From Blasia pusilla (lineage: Eukaryota > Marchantiophyta > Marchantiopsida > Blasiales), in contig CM114274.1 in assembly GCA_050084515.1 (NCBI GenBank), forward strand, positions 34,906,001 through 34,970,000: a stretch of DNA of 64,000 bases. Reading direction: 5' to 3'. The notes under the pieces are model-generated. The model did no database searches. It saw only the letters and a program-made list of their open reading frames with translations, and had not been told where the DNA came from. The position numbers and the translations under genes were made by a program. Shown here one piece after another: positions 54,145-64,000 of the stretch. Positions within the stretch are counted from its first letter, which is position 1. Each line of letters starts with the position of its first letter.

Positions 54145-57100
54145 TAGGTAAAAACAGTCAGCAACGATATGTAAGCGACCTGGCCTCTTCTACTTCCTGC
54201 CATACATCCAGAAATTACAGCAAAGACGTCAGATCAAGTACTCTAAAACATCAGAGATCCCGAGGAAAAGACCGGGAAGACGGATCGAAGATCGCTGACA
54301 GACTTTCCCGCGCGGTAACTGAGCCATTCCGATGCTATTTCTTCTGGGCGTGTACGAACAAGGATTCTTGTACGTAGGATTCACTACCAAGCCAGTTAAT
54401 ACAGTATTGCTAGTAGGGAATGCGGAGTCGGGACATGGATGCGATACAGGAAGATAAGAAAATTCCTAGTGAAAGACGAGGAGCCCGAAACATTGCAAGA
54501 AGCTACTCATGAAAACGGTCGGACAGGAAAACGCACGCCTGATCCATTGCCGCACTCTAGGCCCCGAAGAATGAATCTAAGGAAAAGGAATGACCTGTAG
54601 ATGTGAGCATGTAGAGGAAGACCACTGTCATCAGCGTGATGGACAGGGTCACGGTCCTCCGGGAGATGGACTCAATTATGAAACTCATGATTGACATATC
54701 TTCGAGACTTCGGCTCTTCGGAATTCAACCCAGCTGCCGCCTTGCCGAGTCGGAACGTGCCGTCGCTCCTTGCGACCTCGAGCTGAATTCTGCCCCCTTA
54801 TGTCTTACACGTTGACGGACTCTACACCTCGCCTTCCAATGGCGAAACGCATCGACCCCGCTCCACAGCCCTCAATTCCTGAGCGTGAGTCCTTTACCGT
54901 GGACTAATGCAACCTGAGTGGCCGACAAGGTTAACCTGGACCGATGCACAGACACAGCTACCACAGGGAGCCGTTCTGAACATCAAAATCGACCTTCGCA
55001 TCCATTATCTTCGTCGACGACAGTTTCTCGTAAGACGATCATGGACGACCAGCTTGCTTGATTTGAGAGCAAGCCCTCGTACAACAGTCCGCGGTGATGT
55101 CCACGACCTGGGAACACTGTAACGGCCAATGCTGAGGCCCCCTTCGTAAGGTCCTACAAAGTCGTTCAGTTTCCACCACCGCTTGAGAAGCTATTGTCAG
55201 CTACCACGGTGCGCCACGGCACAGCAATAGTAGACAGTCGAAACCGAGGACCGATATCTGCTATCACTAGCACAGAAGTAATTGTGGATTCAATGCTGCT
55301 ATACCCAAAACCTTCCCATTGCTGTATCCTTCGTTAGTCGGCCCCAGATGAGCGACCTCGAAGACACAAGTCCTGCGAGCAACAGTGAAGTCGTCGAGTC
55401 CCTCGCGCGCTGAACGGGGCAACAGGCGAGTGACAGGATGAGTTGGGCGGCGAACGGCGGCAGCAATGCGGGTTCCTTACTCCCCGAGCGCAGGGAGGAT
55501 GCAGCAGGATACAACGATGGGCGAGCGAGGAGTCGCATAAAAACTGGAACGGAGGAAGAAGAGCGGAAGAGAGAGGCAAGCAGTCGAGGAAAGGAGACCT
55601 GGGTTCATTCGACCATGGGGTTGCGCAAGGCGGAAGACGGAAGTCGAAGTCAGGGACGCGCGAAGACACATCAGACGATGATATCGTAGACAGAGACGAG
55701 GGTATAAGAGAAGACGAGTAAGACCAAGGAGGGGCTCACATTATGCGCCACGCCTGGTTTGAAGCAGCGTACGGACGCTCTGATACAGCGCCGCGAGCAT
55801 CTGCACGGTTCGTTCCCTACTGCGGTTAAGTCCCGGTTACTTTTCTGACCTCTGCTTTGTACTTTTGCCGACGAACGGTGTCCGAGCGGTTGGTGCGCAG
55901 TCTCAGGCGAGGTCTATATTAGCACTTCTAGGCCTGATGTGTCCGAAAGGGGCGGGCCGAGATCAGAGACTAGAAACGACGGCAGCAGTAAATGAAATCA
56001 TTGGAAAGAATTTGCGGGAGGAAAGAAAGTCGCTCTCCCGTCTTTCCCGAGTGTCGACGTCGGATCGGGCGGGACTCGGGCGTATGAGACGTTGCGAGTA
56101 GAAAGACCCTGGAGTTAGCAGGACCCGGACGGCGCACGCGACTAGACCCGTCTACGTGGTAAGCTCGGAACCGATTTAAATCTAGCAGTAAGATTTTGTC
56201 TCTACGCTTTGGCGGAGGGCTGAGGGCTCCACCCGCGGCCGCCGCCAGACGCATAAAAGACCCCGGAAGTTACGGTCAGGATAGCCGCGCACATTGGTCA
56301 ACGGCCAATTTACAACCTTGGCGGGGGGATTATGCGCGAGTCGTAGCACACAGCTAAACACTGAGATCTGCAGCCTCCGCTAGCAATAGCAGTGGCGGGT
56401 TCTAAGATCCACCCGGTGGACAGTGACCAATTGGCCCGCGAGGATGCCGGGCCACAGGTGGCCGGGCGAGCAACGAGGTAGCTCCATCTGTCGAAGTTCA
56501 GAGCTCGATTCGCGGTGAAACCGTTACTGCAGTAAATGCTCTTCCCACTTTCGTCCGTTCGTTCCATGATGTCGATCGCAACGGAGGCCACTCCATCCGT
56601 GTCAGTTCGCTACTTGCCAGTGCTGTCATCCTCTGCGCACGGCCATCTCTGACAAAAAAATATATAGAGCTGCGGCCCATTTCCAACGCGGCGCTAGAAC
56701 TCCTCGGGAATGATACGTTCAGCCTGGGGTATCACCGTCGGCATCCTTCCGTTCCGTCCGACGTTATCAATACGGCGCAGCTCTCGGTCGACGGAGAGAG
56801 TCCGAGAGACGGGAGATGTACCTTGACTTCAAAATGCTCGATTTTTATTAATAAACATACGGCAGGGGGTTGTGGGTGTTCAGTGGAATGTTTTTTTCCC
56901 TCCCTTCATTCGAACCTTAGAATTTGACCTGCGCAGAGAACTGTCTGTAGTTAACGGAGGAATGTCGGCGCACGCTGAAACCGGCTACGTCGACTGGAGT
57001 GTGGATATAGCCGGTGCGGACTCGCGGACTCGCGGAAAGAGTCGGCTACAGTCCTGGGTATTTATCGAATCGCGCAAGACAAACGCATGATTACTCTGTC

Positions 57101-58930
57101 AGATAAGCTGTACCATCACCTAGTCCAGTTCCATGCACGTGGTGAATGCCCTCCTTCGATCCCGAAATCGGACGGTCAAAGGGCGCGTGATCTTCTCGCA
57201 TTTCAAGTTCCTGGAGACCGTTAGCTTCGTATCTTGACCTTACTCTGTCGGGCTCGTCTTCGGAATTGTGGGCCCGGTCTATGACTCTATGCATCCCAAA
57301 TGCTTTCCCAAATGCCTGTGTGCAACGGACTTTGCCAGTATTTCCCTCCCGCGCACGGGTGTTCTCTGACATCTCCGTCAGACGACGGTGCTCCGTCCGG
57401 ACTCCGTAGCACAGCTTAATTTCGATTCCATCCAAAGCACCTGAAGAACGCAACTAATGACACTGCATGGCATGGCATGGCATGGCATGGGGCACCTGAT
57501 GACATGCCATGCGCGTGCGCAAAGCGGAACTGGCTGGCCCTATTAGGGAAGCCACGGAACATTCCAGGTGTGCCAAGTCGTAAAAGATCGCCCGTGCGGG
57601 GAAGCCCAGCGCGCGCGCAAGCGAAGGGAAGTTACGAACTCAGGAACTGTCTCTGCGCTGTCATGCTTTACGCTGCCCGCCATCCCTCCGTCCGTCCGGA
57701 GTCTTGCTCATGTACGTGACCGGGACAGGAGACGGAACCCTGTGTCGTGCCTCGTAGGACGAAACCGACGGCCTACTCCCGGCGAGCCCATCGGCCCGCA
57801 GCGTGCCGGAGGAGATAAGCTCGTAGAGCGAGGTCAGACCGGCGGCGTCGCAATGAAGGAGTCACGCGAGGCCCGAGGCAAATTAGAAGGACGGAGCAAG
57901 GTGACGGACCAGATCTGGCCAGAAGGGCTTGTCATAGGATAGCCGACTATGGCGCCCCCCGAATTCAATCGATCCATCCATCCATCCATCAAGAGCTGGA
58001 AGGAGGTGGACGAAGCGAGCGGAAGGGGCGCTGGTCCCGACGTAGGCCCGAAGTCTCTCCGGCACCTCTCGCCCAAGTCTGGAGGCTCCGCACCACTTGC
58101 TTCCCCCAATTTATGACCCGAGTGTGGGTACACCATCTTAACTGTAGATCTGCGAGTCGCTATTATTACGTATGGTAAGGCCGCTGGAAGGTCGCACTCT
58201 GTACTCTGCGCCATTACAACTACCTCCTCTAGTGAGTATATGCTCCCTAGCCTGTCCTGCCGCCTACCGATGCGAAGCCTCCAGACTTGGCTGGACTCCA
58301 ACCCCTCCTTTTGTTCCCATCCGCCCTTTTCTTCCTTCTTTTTTTTCATCTTTGCGCCTGACCTTTCCTTTCCCTTTCTCGGAGTCTCGCGTCCCGGCAG
58401 CTCGTTAGACTATTGCTTGTGGGCCCCCTGGGACTTCAGCGGACCTCCGCACAGTCCCCGACTCCCCTGACTGTCCTAAGTTACGACGACTGCAGCGCTC
58501 CCTCTCGTCGTTCAAAGTACGTACATGGGAGGCCCGACTGACAGAAGGTCTGACACCCGATTACTGACGGAGTTTCGGAGATCAACGGAGGCGCTTCATG
58601 GTCTGACGCAGTTTCTGTTTTAGGGCGGGAGCGTGCCTCACGAGCGCTTGCTTCATCCGCAATGCCGCATAGCATGCGAAAGCGAAGGAAGCCTCTCATG
58701 CAACGCACGGCGATTCCTTTTCTCACGTGGCCGAGTTGACTGCAACGTCCACGTCGAGATCCAAGAGAGAACACGTTTCTAATCACAGGTTTCAGTGCCG
58801 GAACGGACGGACTCAGAACTACAACCACACGAGTGACACGACGATCTTTCCTCCGTCGTCCTAGATGTTGGGATCGAGATTCGAGAATCCCCGTAGTTTT
58901 TCTACATATACGCGCATGTTTGTTCCTTAT
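54145..58930. other. GC-richer DNA without recognised genes
   Basis: Many overlapping frames in all phases, as expected from composition; none shows a domain I know. Short tandem repeats: GCATG units at 57465-57490 and ATCC units at 57972-57990. It may contain UTRs or non-coding transcripts linked to the TPD1-like cluster, but nothing in the sequence proves this. Confidence 0.35.
57465..57490. repeat. GCATG pentanucleotide microsatellite
   Basis: Five consecutive GCATG units followed by GG. Confidence 0.9.
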
Positions 58931-59159
58931 GTATGATACGGCGTGTCAAATCAAAAGCTACGGGACAACCCGCCCGCGATATTTTTTTTAGTAAAATATT
59001 ATATGGTTGGAGAAGTGAAGAAACTTTTTCCCCCATAATTACAATGACTTATCCTAACACAAGCTTAGAGCTTCAAGTGACCATCGTCTTTGTTGCTCAA
59101 CTCACCCAAGTTGGCTTACGCTCGAATGTTAGGGTCACCCAAGTTGGCCTATCATTAAT

Positions 59160-59193
59160 GTCGTAGGGCCATTGATAACAATGGCCCTACGAC
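59160..59193. repeat. perfect hairpin, 15-bp arms, ATAA loop
   Basis: GTCGTAGGGCCATTG, loop ATAA, then the exact reverse complement. It lies left of the copia element, at the point where GC-richer DNA gives way to AT-rich DNA. A tandem phrase (CACCCAAGTTGGC) precedes it at about 59104 and 59137. Confidence 0.9.
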
Positions 59194-59299
59194 TGTGGTG
59201 TCAGGAATCAAAAGATGTCAACGTACATCACAATGATAACTCTATGATTTTGTCCTCTCAAGACATATAAGAAAGAGTCAAAATCACGTACCCTAAAGC

Positions 59300-59839
59300 T
59301 AAATTCTTGTAGGACATGTAATCTTGCCAGACCATGCTCTTTGAGCTTTTTTTTTAGCTCGTATAGAGCTTTCTTTAACAACCATACGCGGAATGGAAAC
59401 TCTCGATATTCATATCCATGTGGTTAAGTCATATATACCCCCTCATATATATCTCCATTCAAGAAGGCATTCATGAGGTCCATGTGATGTAATCTGCACT
59501 TCATACTAATGAAACTGCAACAATTGTTCTCATAATGGCCATCTTTAATTTGCAATAGGGCTAGATGTCTCCTCATAATCGATGTCATATTGTTGTGCAT
59601 AGCCCTTGGCTACCAATATGGCTTTGTATCTATTCACTTTCTATACCATCTTGATTGCAATTGACTTTGTAAACCCATTTACAACCAATCGTTTCCTTAC
59701 CGAAAGATATATCAACCACCTCCCATATCTGTTGATGTCTTAATGCAACAAGCTCTTCCTCTATAGCTTCAATCCTTTCCACCTTGCTTGTAACTTCTTC
59801 AAAAGAACTCGACTTCTCTTCTGAAAGGATAGTCATCAT
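59300..59839 (-). pseudogene. copia reverse transcriptase, N-terminal part
   Basis: VERIEAIEEELVALRHQQIW then GCKWVYKVNCNQDG, followed after stops by LVAKGYAQQ and MNAFLNGDIYEGVYM. These are the first blocks of copia RT ('A...E..AL..N.TWE', 'KWV+K.K...DG', 'LVAKGY.Q', 'D+KNAFLNG.L.E.+YM'). Confidence 0.85.
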
Positions 59840-60127
59840 ATATGCATGATGTGTCGCAAGGAATTCTTCATATATGAATATATGAACAAGATGTGTGACT
59901 CTCCTTGATCTATGAAGTTGTTATTCAAAGATGGATGCCTCTAACATTTGACTCGAGCTCTGATTAGTTTCAGTAGACTAAATATCTACTCTTTCCGACC
60001 ATAGATTGAGATATTTAATTGAAGAATCTACAACCTCTCCAAATCCTGCACTAGTACCTGGGGAATTTGTAGGTAATGTCTGTTGATTTATAGTGATATT
60101 CTCCCCCTCAACAGATGAGTTTGAAGG

Positions 60128-60349
60128 TTAAATAGGCTCAGATGGAGCATACCATGACTTTAGCTCATAAAAAATAACATCGCGATTGATAATAAGTTGC
60201 CTTGAGGATGGAATATAGCACTTATACCTCTTAGTTCCATCAGCACAGTCAGTGAAGATACATCTTTCAAATATGGGGTCTAATTTTTTACTTCTTTCAA
60301 AAGGAACATGAGTATAAAAAATACAACCAAATACTTTCAAGAAGGACAA
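60128..60349 (-). pseudogene. copia integrase C-terminal part
   Basis: FLKVFGCIFYTHVPFERSKK, LDPIFERCIFTDCADGTKRY and INRDVIFYE match the post-core region of copia integrase ('L+.FGC.AY..VP...R.K.D.....C+F.GY', 'SRDV.F.E'). Confidence 0.85.
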
Positions 60350-62094
60350 ATCAGGTTTACTTCCTATGAAGACTTCAAAATGGGTCTTATCATAAACTCA
60401 TATTGTTGGAGTTTGGTTAATTAAGAAGACTACGCACTCTACAGCCTCTGCCTAATATACCTTAAGTATGTTCTTCTCATTCATCATTGCACATGCCACC
60501 TTAGTAATATGTCAATTATTCCTCTAAAACAGTCCATTTTTTTGTGGAGTGTAACGACAAGTCACTTGTCGTTGGATGCCATTCTGATGTAAGTAGTCAT
60601 CAAACTTCGTTGAAACAACCATCTATGCTAAAATTCATTTGATAACCCAGTTCTACTATGTGTCCAACAGAGATCAAATTTATTGCAATGGTAGGAACAT
60701 AGAGAATATTTCAAATAGCACAAAGATAATGTGATGTTATTGAAACTTTATCGGTATGTGTCATATGATGTTGATTATCATCTCTTGTGAGCACTATTGT
60801 AGAATCTTTCATCAGCTCTACCCTATTGAACCATTTAGCTTATGAAGTCATATGATTTGATGCACTAGAGTCGATGTATCGATTGATTTTCGAGTCTTTC
60901 TTGATCATTGCTCCCATATAATAAGTCATGACCAAAAGATGCTTAATTTATAAATATGATTCTTCTTGATACTGCCTTTGGTATTTTTTCTCCATATAGT
61001 TTTGTTGTTGAAAGGCTCACGTTCTCATATCTGCATTCTTTTTTAAACAAAATATTGCATAGTGACCCTTTATCCCACAATAACTACAAGATCCAAGGAC
61101 CCTCCGTTGTTGACCTCAATCCCAACAGTTTCCACCATCATCATCTTGTGATTGTGTTTAGTACTAGTTCGGAGTTGATTGTAAAAATTTATGTTGAGCG
61201 CCTCTTCCTCCATATCCTTGATATCCACCACGACCACGAAAGCTTCTACCATGACGTCTACCTTTGTTTGATCCATTAGTTGCAAATAACAGACTCTCTT
61301 GCATACTAGGCTAGCTATAGTTGCCTACTAGACATATCTTCTCACTGATTAACAGTGGGACTAACTCTTAAAAGGTTGGATACTTCTCTCTCAAGGATAC
61401 ACAGGTCTCAAAAGACTTGTAATCTTTTAGAAGGGCTTGAAGAGTGAACAAAACATATCATCATCTTCTACAGTCACTCCATTGCTATTCAACTGATCGA
61501 CAATATGTCTCATATTCAAAATATAGTCGTTGATGTTTTGCGATCATTTCCTTACTTCGTTCAATTTTGTTTCAATTGAAGTTTTATGGCCTTTGTAGAT
61601 ATCTTGAATAACTTTTCGAATGCATCCCATATTCCTTTCGGAGTATCAACATCTTGAATGTGATCAATCATTGGCAAACTACTCGTTATTGAAATGTAGT
61701 GGATTACTTACCTTGCGCATTTGTTCCAAGCGCGAACATTAAAGTGTGTTGAGTTCTCTTCTCGTTTGGCCTCATCACCTATAACAAGCTCCCATAATTC
61801 TTTATCCATGAAAAATTGCTTCATGCGAAACTTCCAAACATTCTAATTTTGCTTATCTAGCTTCTCGCCTATGATTGTCCATAAACAAGCCTTCGGCATT
61901 GTTTTGACCATAGTGGACCTAGATTACTCAATTGACTGAGAAGGCCCTAAAGTTTCTTCACCGCCACTGCTCCACCAAAAATCTTTCATCACATAGCTCT
62001 GATTTAAATTTCCTTCTCCCAAATTAGAATTGTGCCTTCTCTTGCCTCCCTTCTCTCCTCAAATACCAAAAATTTCAATTGATGTTCTCCTACC

Positions 62095-62106
62095 GCTCTA
62101 ATACCA
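62095..62106 (-). promoter_or_regulatory. primer-binding site of the copia element
   Basis: The minus strand reads TGGTATTAGAGC, one base from TGGTATCAGAGC, the site complementary to the 3' end of initiator methionine tRNA used by most plant copia elements. It directly adjoins the LTR, as expected. Confidence 0.8.
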
Positions 62107-62292
62107 TGTAGAAAACTACCAAAGAAGCATAACTGGTGGGATACGACTCTCACACTCACACGCCATGGAGAACAACATTTTGCAATGAGAGAATGAGTGG
62201 AGACTGATCATTTTCTCAATTATATAGGATATGTACAAGCAAACCTAATCCTAACCATAGTCTTGAGTTAGACTAACTGTGATTAACTAACA
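62107..62292 (-). repeat. 5' LTR of the copia element
   Basis: Begins TGTAGAAAACTACC and ends CTAACA on the plus strand, 186 bp, in the range of small copia LTRs. The inner border is fixed by the primer-binding site; the outer border is chosen at the TG..CA ends. TATATAGG lies within it. No partner at the left end. Confidence 0.55.
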
Positions 62293-62405
62293 TGTTGTGG
62301 TCGTACACATTGTAACACAACATACATCGATATTATTGTTACCAAACACGCACGATCCCATGCTTCATGGCATCCAAACATTGAGACGAGAAGTATCACA
62401 ATATC
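62293..62405 (-). repeat. extra copy of the gypsy 3' leader repeat
   Basis: Similar to 62930-63030 (ACAACATACATCG, CACGATCCCATGCT, GGCATCCAAACAT). It lies on the outer side of the LTR and directly abuts the copia LTR, so the copia element probably landed in a second gypsy copy. Confidence 0.55.
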
Positions 62406-62409
62406 TCCA

Positions 62410-62917
62410 ATTAAATCAAGTAGATTTCTCACATACTCTCTCTCTCTCTCCAAAACCAAACTCACTCTCCTAATGAGAGGCTTGGGTTACACACACAAGG
62501 CAAGGGAGGACCATAGCTCCGTCGTCTCATGCCAAGAGGTTCAACAAAGAGAGAATGAGCTCAAGCTCTCTCTCTTGGAGGCAACCCCCTTCCCTCTCCC
62601 AAACTCTCTCCACGATAACCGATGCTCAGAGATCACCTCCTTGGCTCTTGACCTACTACAGTGGGTCAAAGGCCATTATAATTGACTTTCCACTTCCCAA
62701 AGTAGAAAGTCAACCACACTCAATATGGAAACTTACATGAAATAGTAAGTTTCTCTATACGGCTCCAAATGGGCCGAAACGAAGGTGAAACCTGCTCTCT
62801 CACGTTACTCGTGGCCTCAACAAGTCATCTTGAACATCTGGAAGCTTGTCTCTACTACTCGTAAAGACTCTCTTTTAGATCTCATCGATCTATCATAAAA
62901 GATGTGACAATTTTTGT
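62410..62917 (-). repeat. LTR of the PHD-bearing gypsy family (3' LTR of the 63-64 kb copy)
   Basis: Aligns with 41.42-42.00 kb and, inverted, 27.8-28.1 kb. Shared text includes CTCTCCTAATGAGAGGCTTG and CTCCTTGGCTCTTGACCT. On the minus strand it begins TGTCAC at 62917, next to the 3' leader of the gypsy on its right. Confidence 0.65.
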
Positions 62918-63039
62918 GCGCATACACATCACTACACAACATACATCGTTGTCACCAAACACATACACGATCCCATACTAACTAAAAAATATGGCATCCA
63001 AACATCAAGATAAGAGAGAAGTACGAAAATATCTCCCCG

Positions 63040-64000
63040 CCTACCCTCTAGATGGTGGTTGGGTCCCTCTAGCTCCAGATAGCTATCTATCCCTACCTAC
63101 CATGACATAAATCTCTAAGATGCTAAGAGCAAAAAGATCGTGTGCTCATGTGGCCCCATTAATTGTTGGTCGCCTTCTTGTCATTCATATTATAGGCATA
63201 AAGTTGGAAGTCATAACCACCTACCCTATGTACATCTAGGGCACATCCATCGTCCTCGAGGAACCCTAGCGAGAGGTGGCGTCAAACATGTCATATGCCA
63301 TCCTCTTGAACATCCATTAGATACTAGTATAGTAGTTGCACCACGGACAAAACCACACAACATAGAGCGTAATCCTGCAGAAAATACTACTAAGCTCGAA
63401 TCAATTGTATCGTCAATGTTAAGAAGGTGAGATGGCTTACAATTCTGCATATGATCCTTCTAAAGCATACCATCACGTCCCTCCAATAAGAGAATATTAG
63501 ATGACAAAACCTCACGCACCCTCAAGATAAATGCAAACCCTGCAGTCACAACCAATGTCATGGGTATTGTTTGTTGCAAGTAGACACAATCTCCCTGATG
63601 AAACATCCAGATAGTTGATCAATAACTGCCTCCCTAAATAATTGCATACCTCAATGTATCTCGATACTACACAATTGCCAAGTTCTCAGATGCCATCGAC
63701 ACTCTCTGAAACAACTCAACCCTCTAAGAATATGCTTGCATCCATACATCAGGGTCATCAAGGTTCAATACCTCACCAAATTTTTGACAAATGACCACAA
63801 GTTAATCTGGCTCTCGACCGTAAAGCAATAAATAGGGTGAGAAATATGATAAGGATGTCTGTCTGCTGAATTTGTATCCCATCGGCAACAACGGAAATTA
63901 AAGGTCCCAATCTCCTAGGTGATTTGTGTGCAAGCCATACTTGCGTAAACCTCTCTTTACTGTTTGCACAACCCTCTCCGCTAGTCCATCTGTCTCAGGA
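63040..64000 (-). mobile_element. second PHD-bearing Ty3/gypsy copy, 3' end
   Basis: Matches 34.04-34.97 kb closely at nucleotide level on the same strand. 63226-63450 encodes the PHD finger, with the first cysteine replaced by Ser (RSMLC) and LVCDGC changed to LVSNGC, so zinc binding is lost. The integrase core (63.6-64.0 kb) continues past the right edge and is full of stops. Confidence 0.85.

Larger units (their letters stand above)
59280..62292 (-). mobile_element. Ty1/copia retrotransposon, degraded
   Basis: Minus-strand order: LTR (62292-62107), primer-binding site (62106-62095), gag region (about 61.95-61.0) with a CCHC knuckle (CSYCGIKGHYAMFC, near 61.07), protease with DSSASNHMTS (about 60.86), integrase C-terminal part (60.35-60.13) and the start of RT (59.84-59.30). 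Integrase before RT is the copia order. There are many stops. The RT palm with YVDD and the left LTR are not found, so the 3' half is missing. Confidence 0.85.

Noticed and set aside
57972-57990. ATCC tetranucleotide repeat as a feature of interest
   Set aside because: Ordinary short microsatellite.

Overview
This is nuclear DNA from a land plant, probably a seed-free one; a liverwort or similar lineage is my guess, not proven. The evidence is spliced genes with GT..AG introns, a RING-H2 E3 ligase of the plant SDIR1 type, a tandem group of TPD1-like secreted proteins (a plant-specific family), and a heavy load of plant-type LINE, Ty3/gypsy, Ty1/copia and MULE-like elements. Most of the window is AT-leaning, repeat-derived DNA. 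A GC-richer block at about 49.9-58.9 kb holds the TPD1-like genes.

Layout. 0-4.95 kb: two broken LINE copies on the minus strand. 4.96-7.80 kb: the 3' half of an SDIR1-like gene on the plus strand; its first visible splice acceptor lies only 13 bp from LINE sequence, and its 5' exons are not visible. 10.1-12.1 kb: a decayed Ty3/gypsy pol. 14.94-27.04 kb: what I read as one complete, very large (about 12.1 kb) MULE-like element, with purine-rich terminal inverted repeats and a 9-bp target duplication ATAAAAATA. It carries two divergent genes: a transposase with a SWIM zinc finger (minus) and a gene resembling beta-class N6/N4 DNA methyltransferases (plus). More than 30 copies of a roughly 27-bp dyad (arm GCAACCCGTCGGA) sit between the genes, inside introns and near the right end. 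Both genes are disabled here. 27-33.9 kb: short TIR elements, an inverted LTR fragment and an exact 281-bp tandem duplication. 34.2-39.2 kb: a Ty3/gypsy element (minus) with a cytosine-methyltransferase (DNMT3-like) domain between protease and reverse transcriptase, and a PHD finger after integrase. 41.4-42.0 kb: a related LTR. 42-49.9 kb: gene-poor AT-rich DNA. 51.3-54.1 kb: three TPD1-like genes plus one or two relics (minus). 59.3-62.3 kb: a Ty1/copia element (minus) with primer-binding site and LTR, lying beside repeats of the gypsy family. 63.0-64.0 kb: the 3' end of another copy of the PHD-bearing gypsy.

How it fits together. The host genes (SDIR1-like, TPD1-like) are islands in transposon DNA. 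The two most interesting elements both carry DNA-methylation-type enzymes: an N6/N4-type fold in the MULE-like element, and a C5-type domain with a chromatin-reader PHD finger in the gypsy. Both enzyme genes are broken or altered in these copies. All calls are from reading the sequence; no database search was run.
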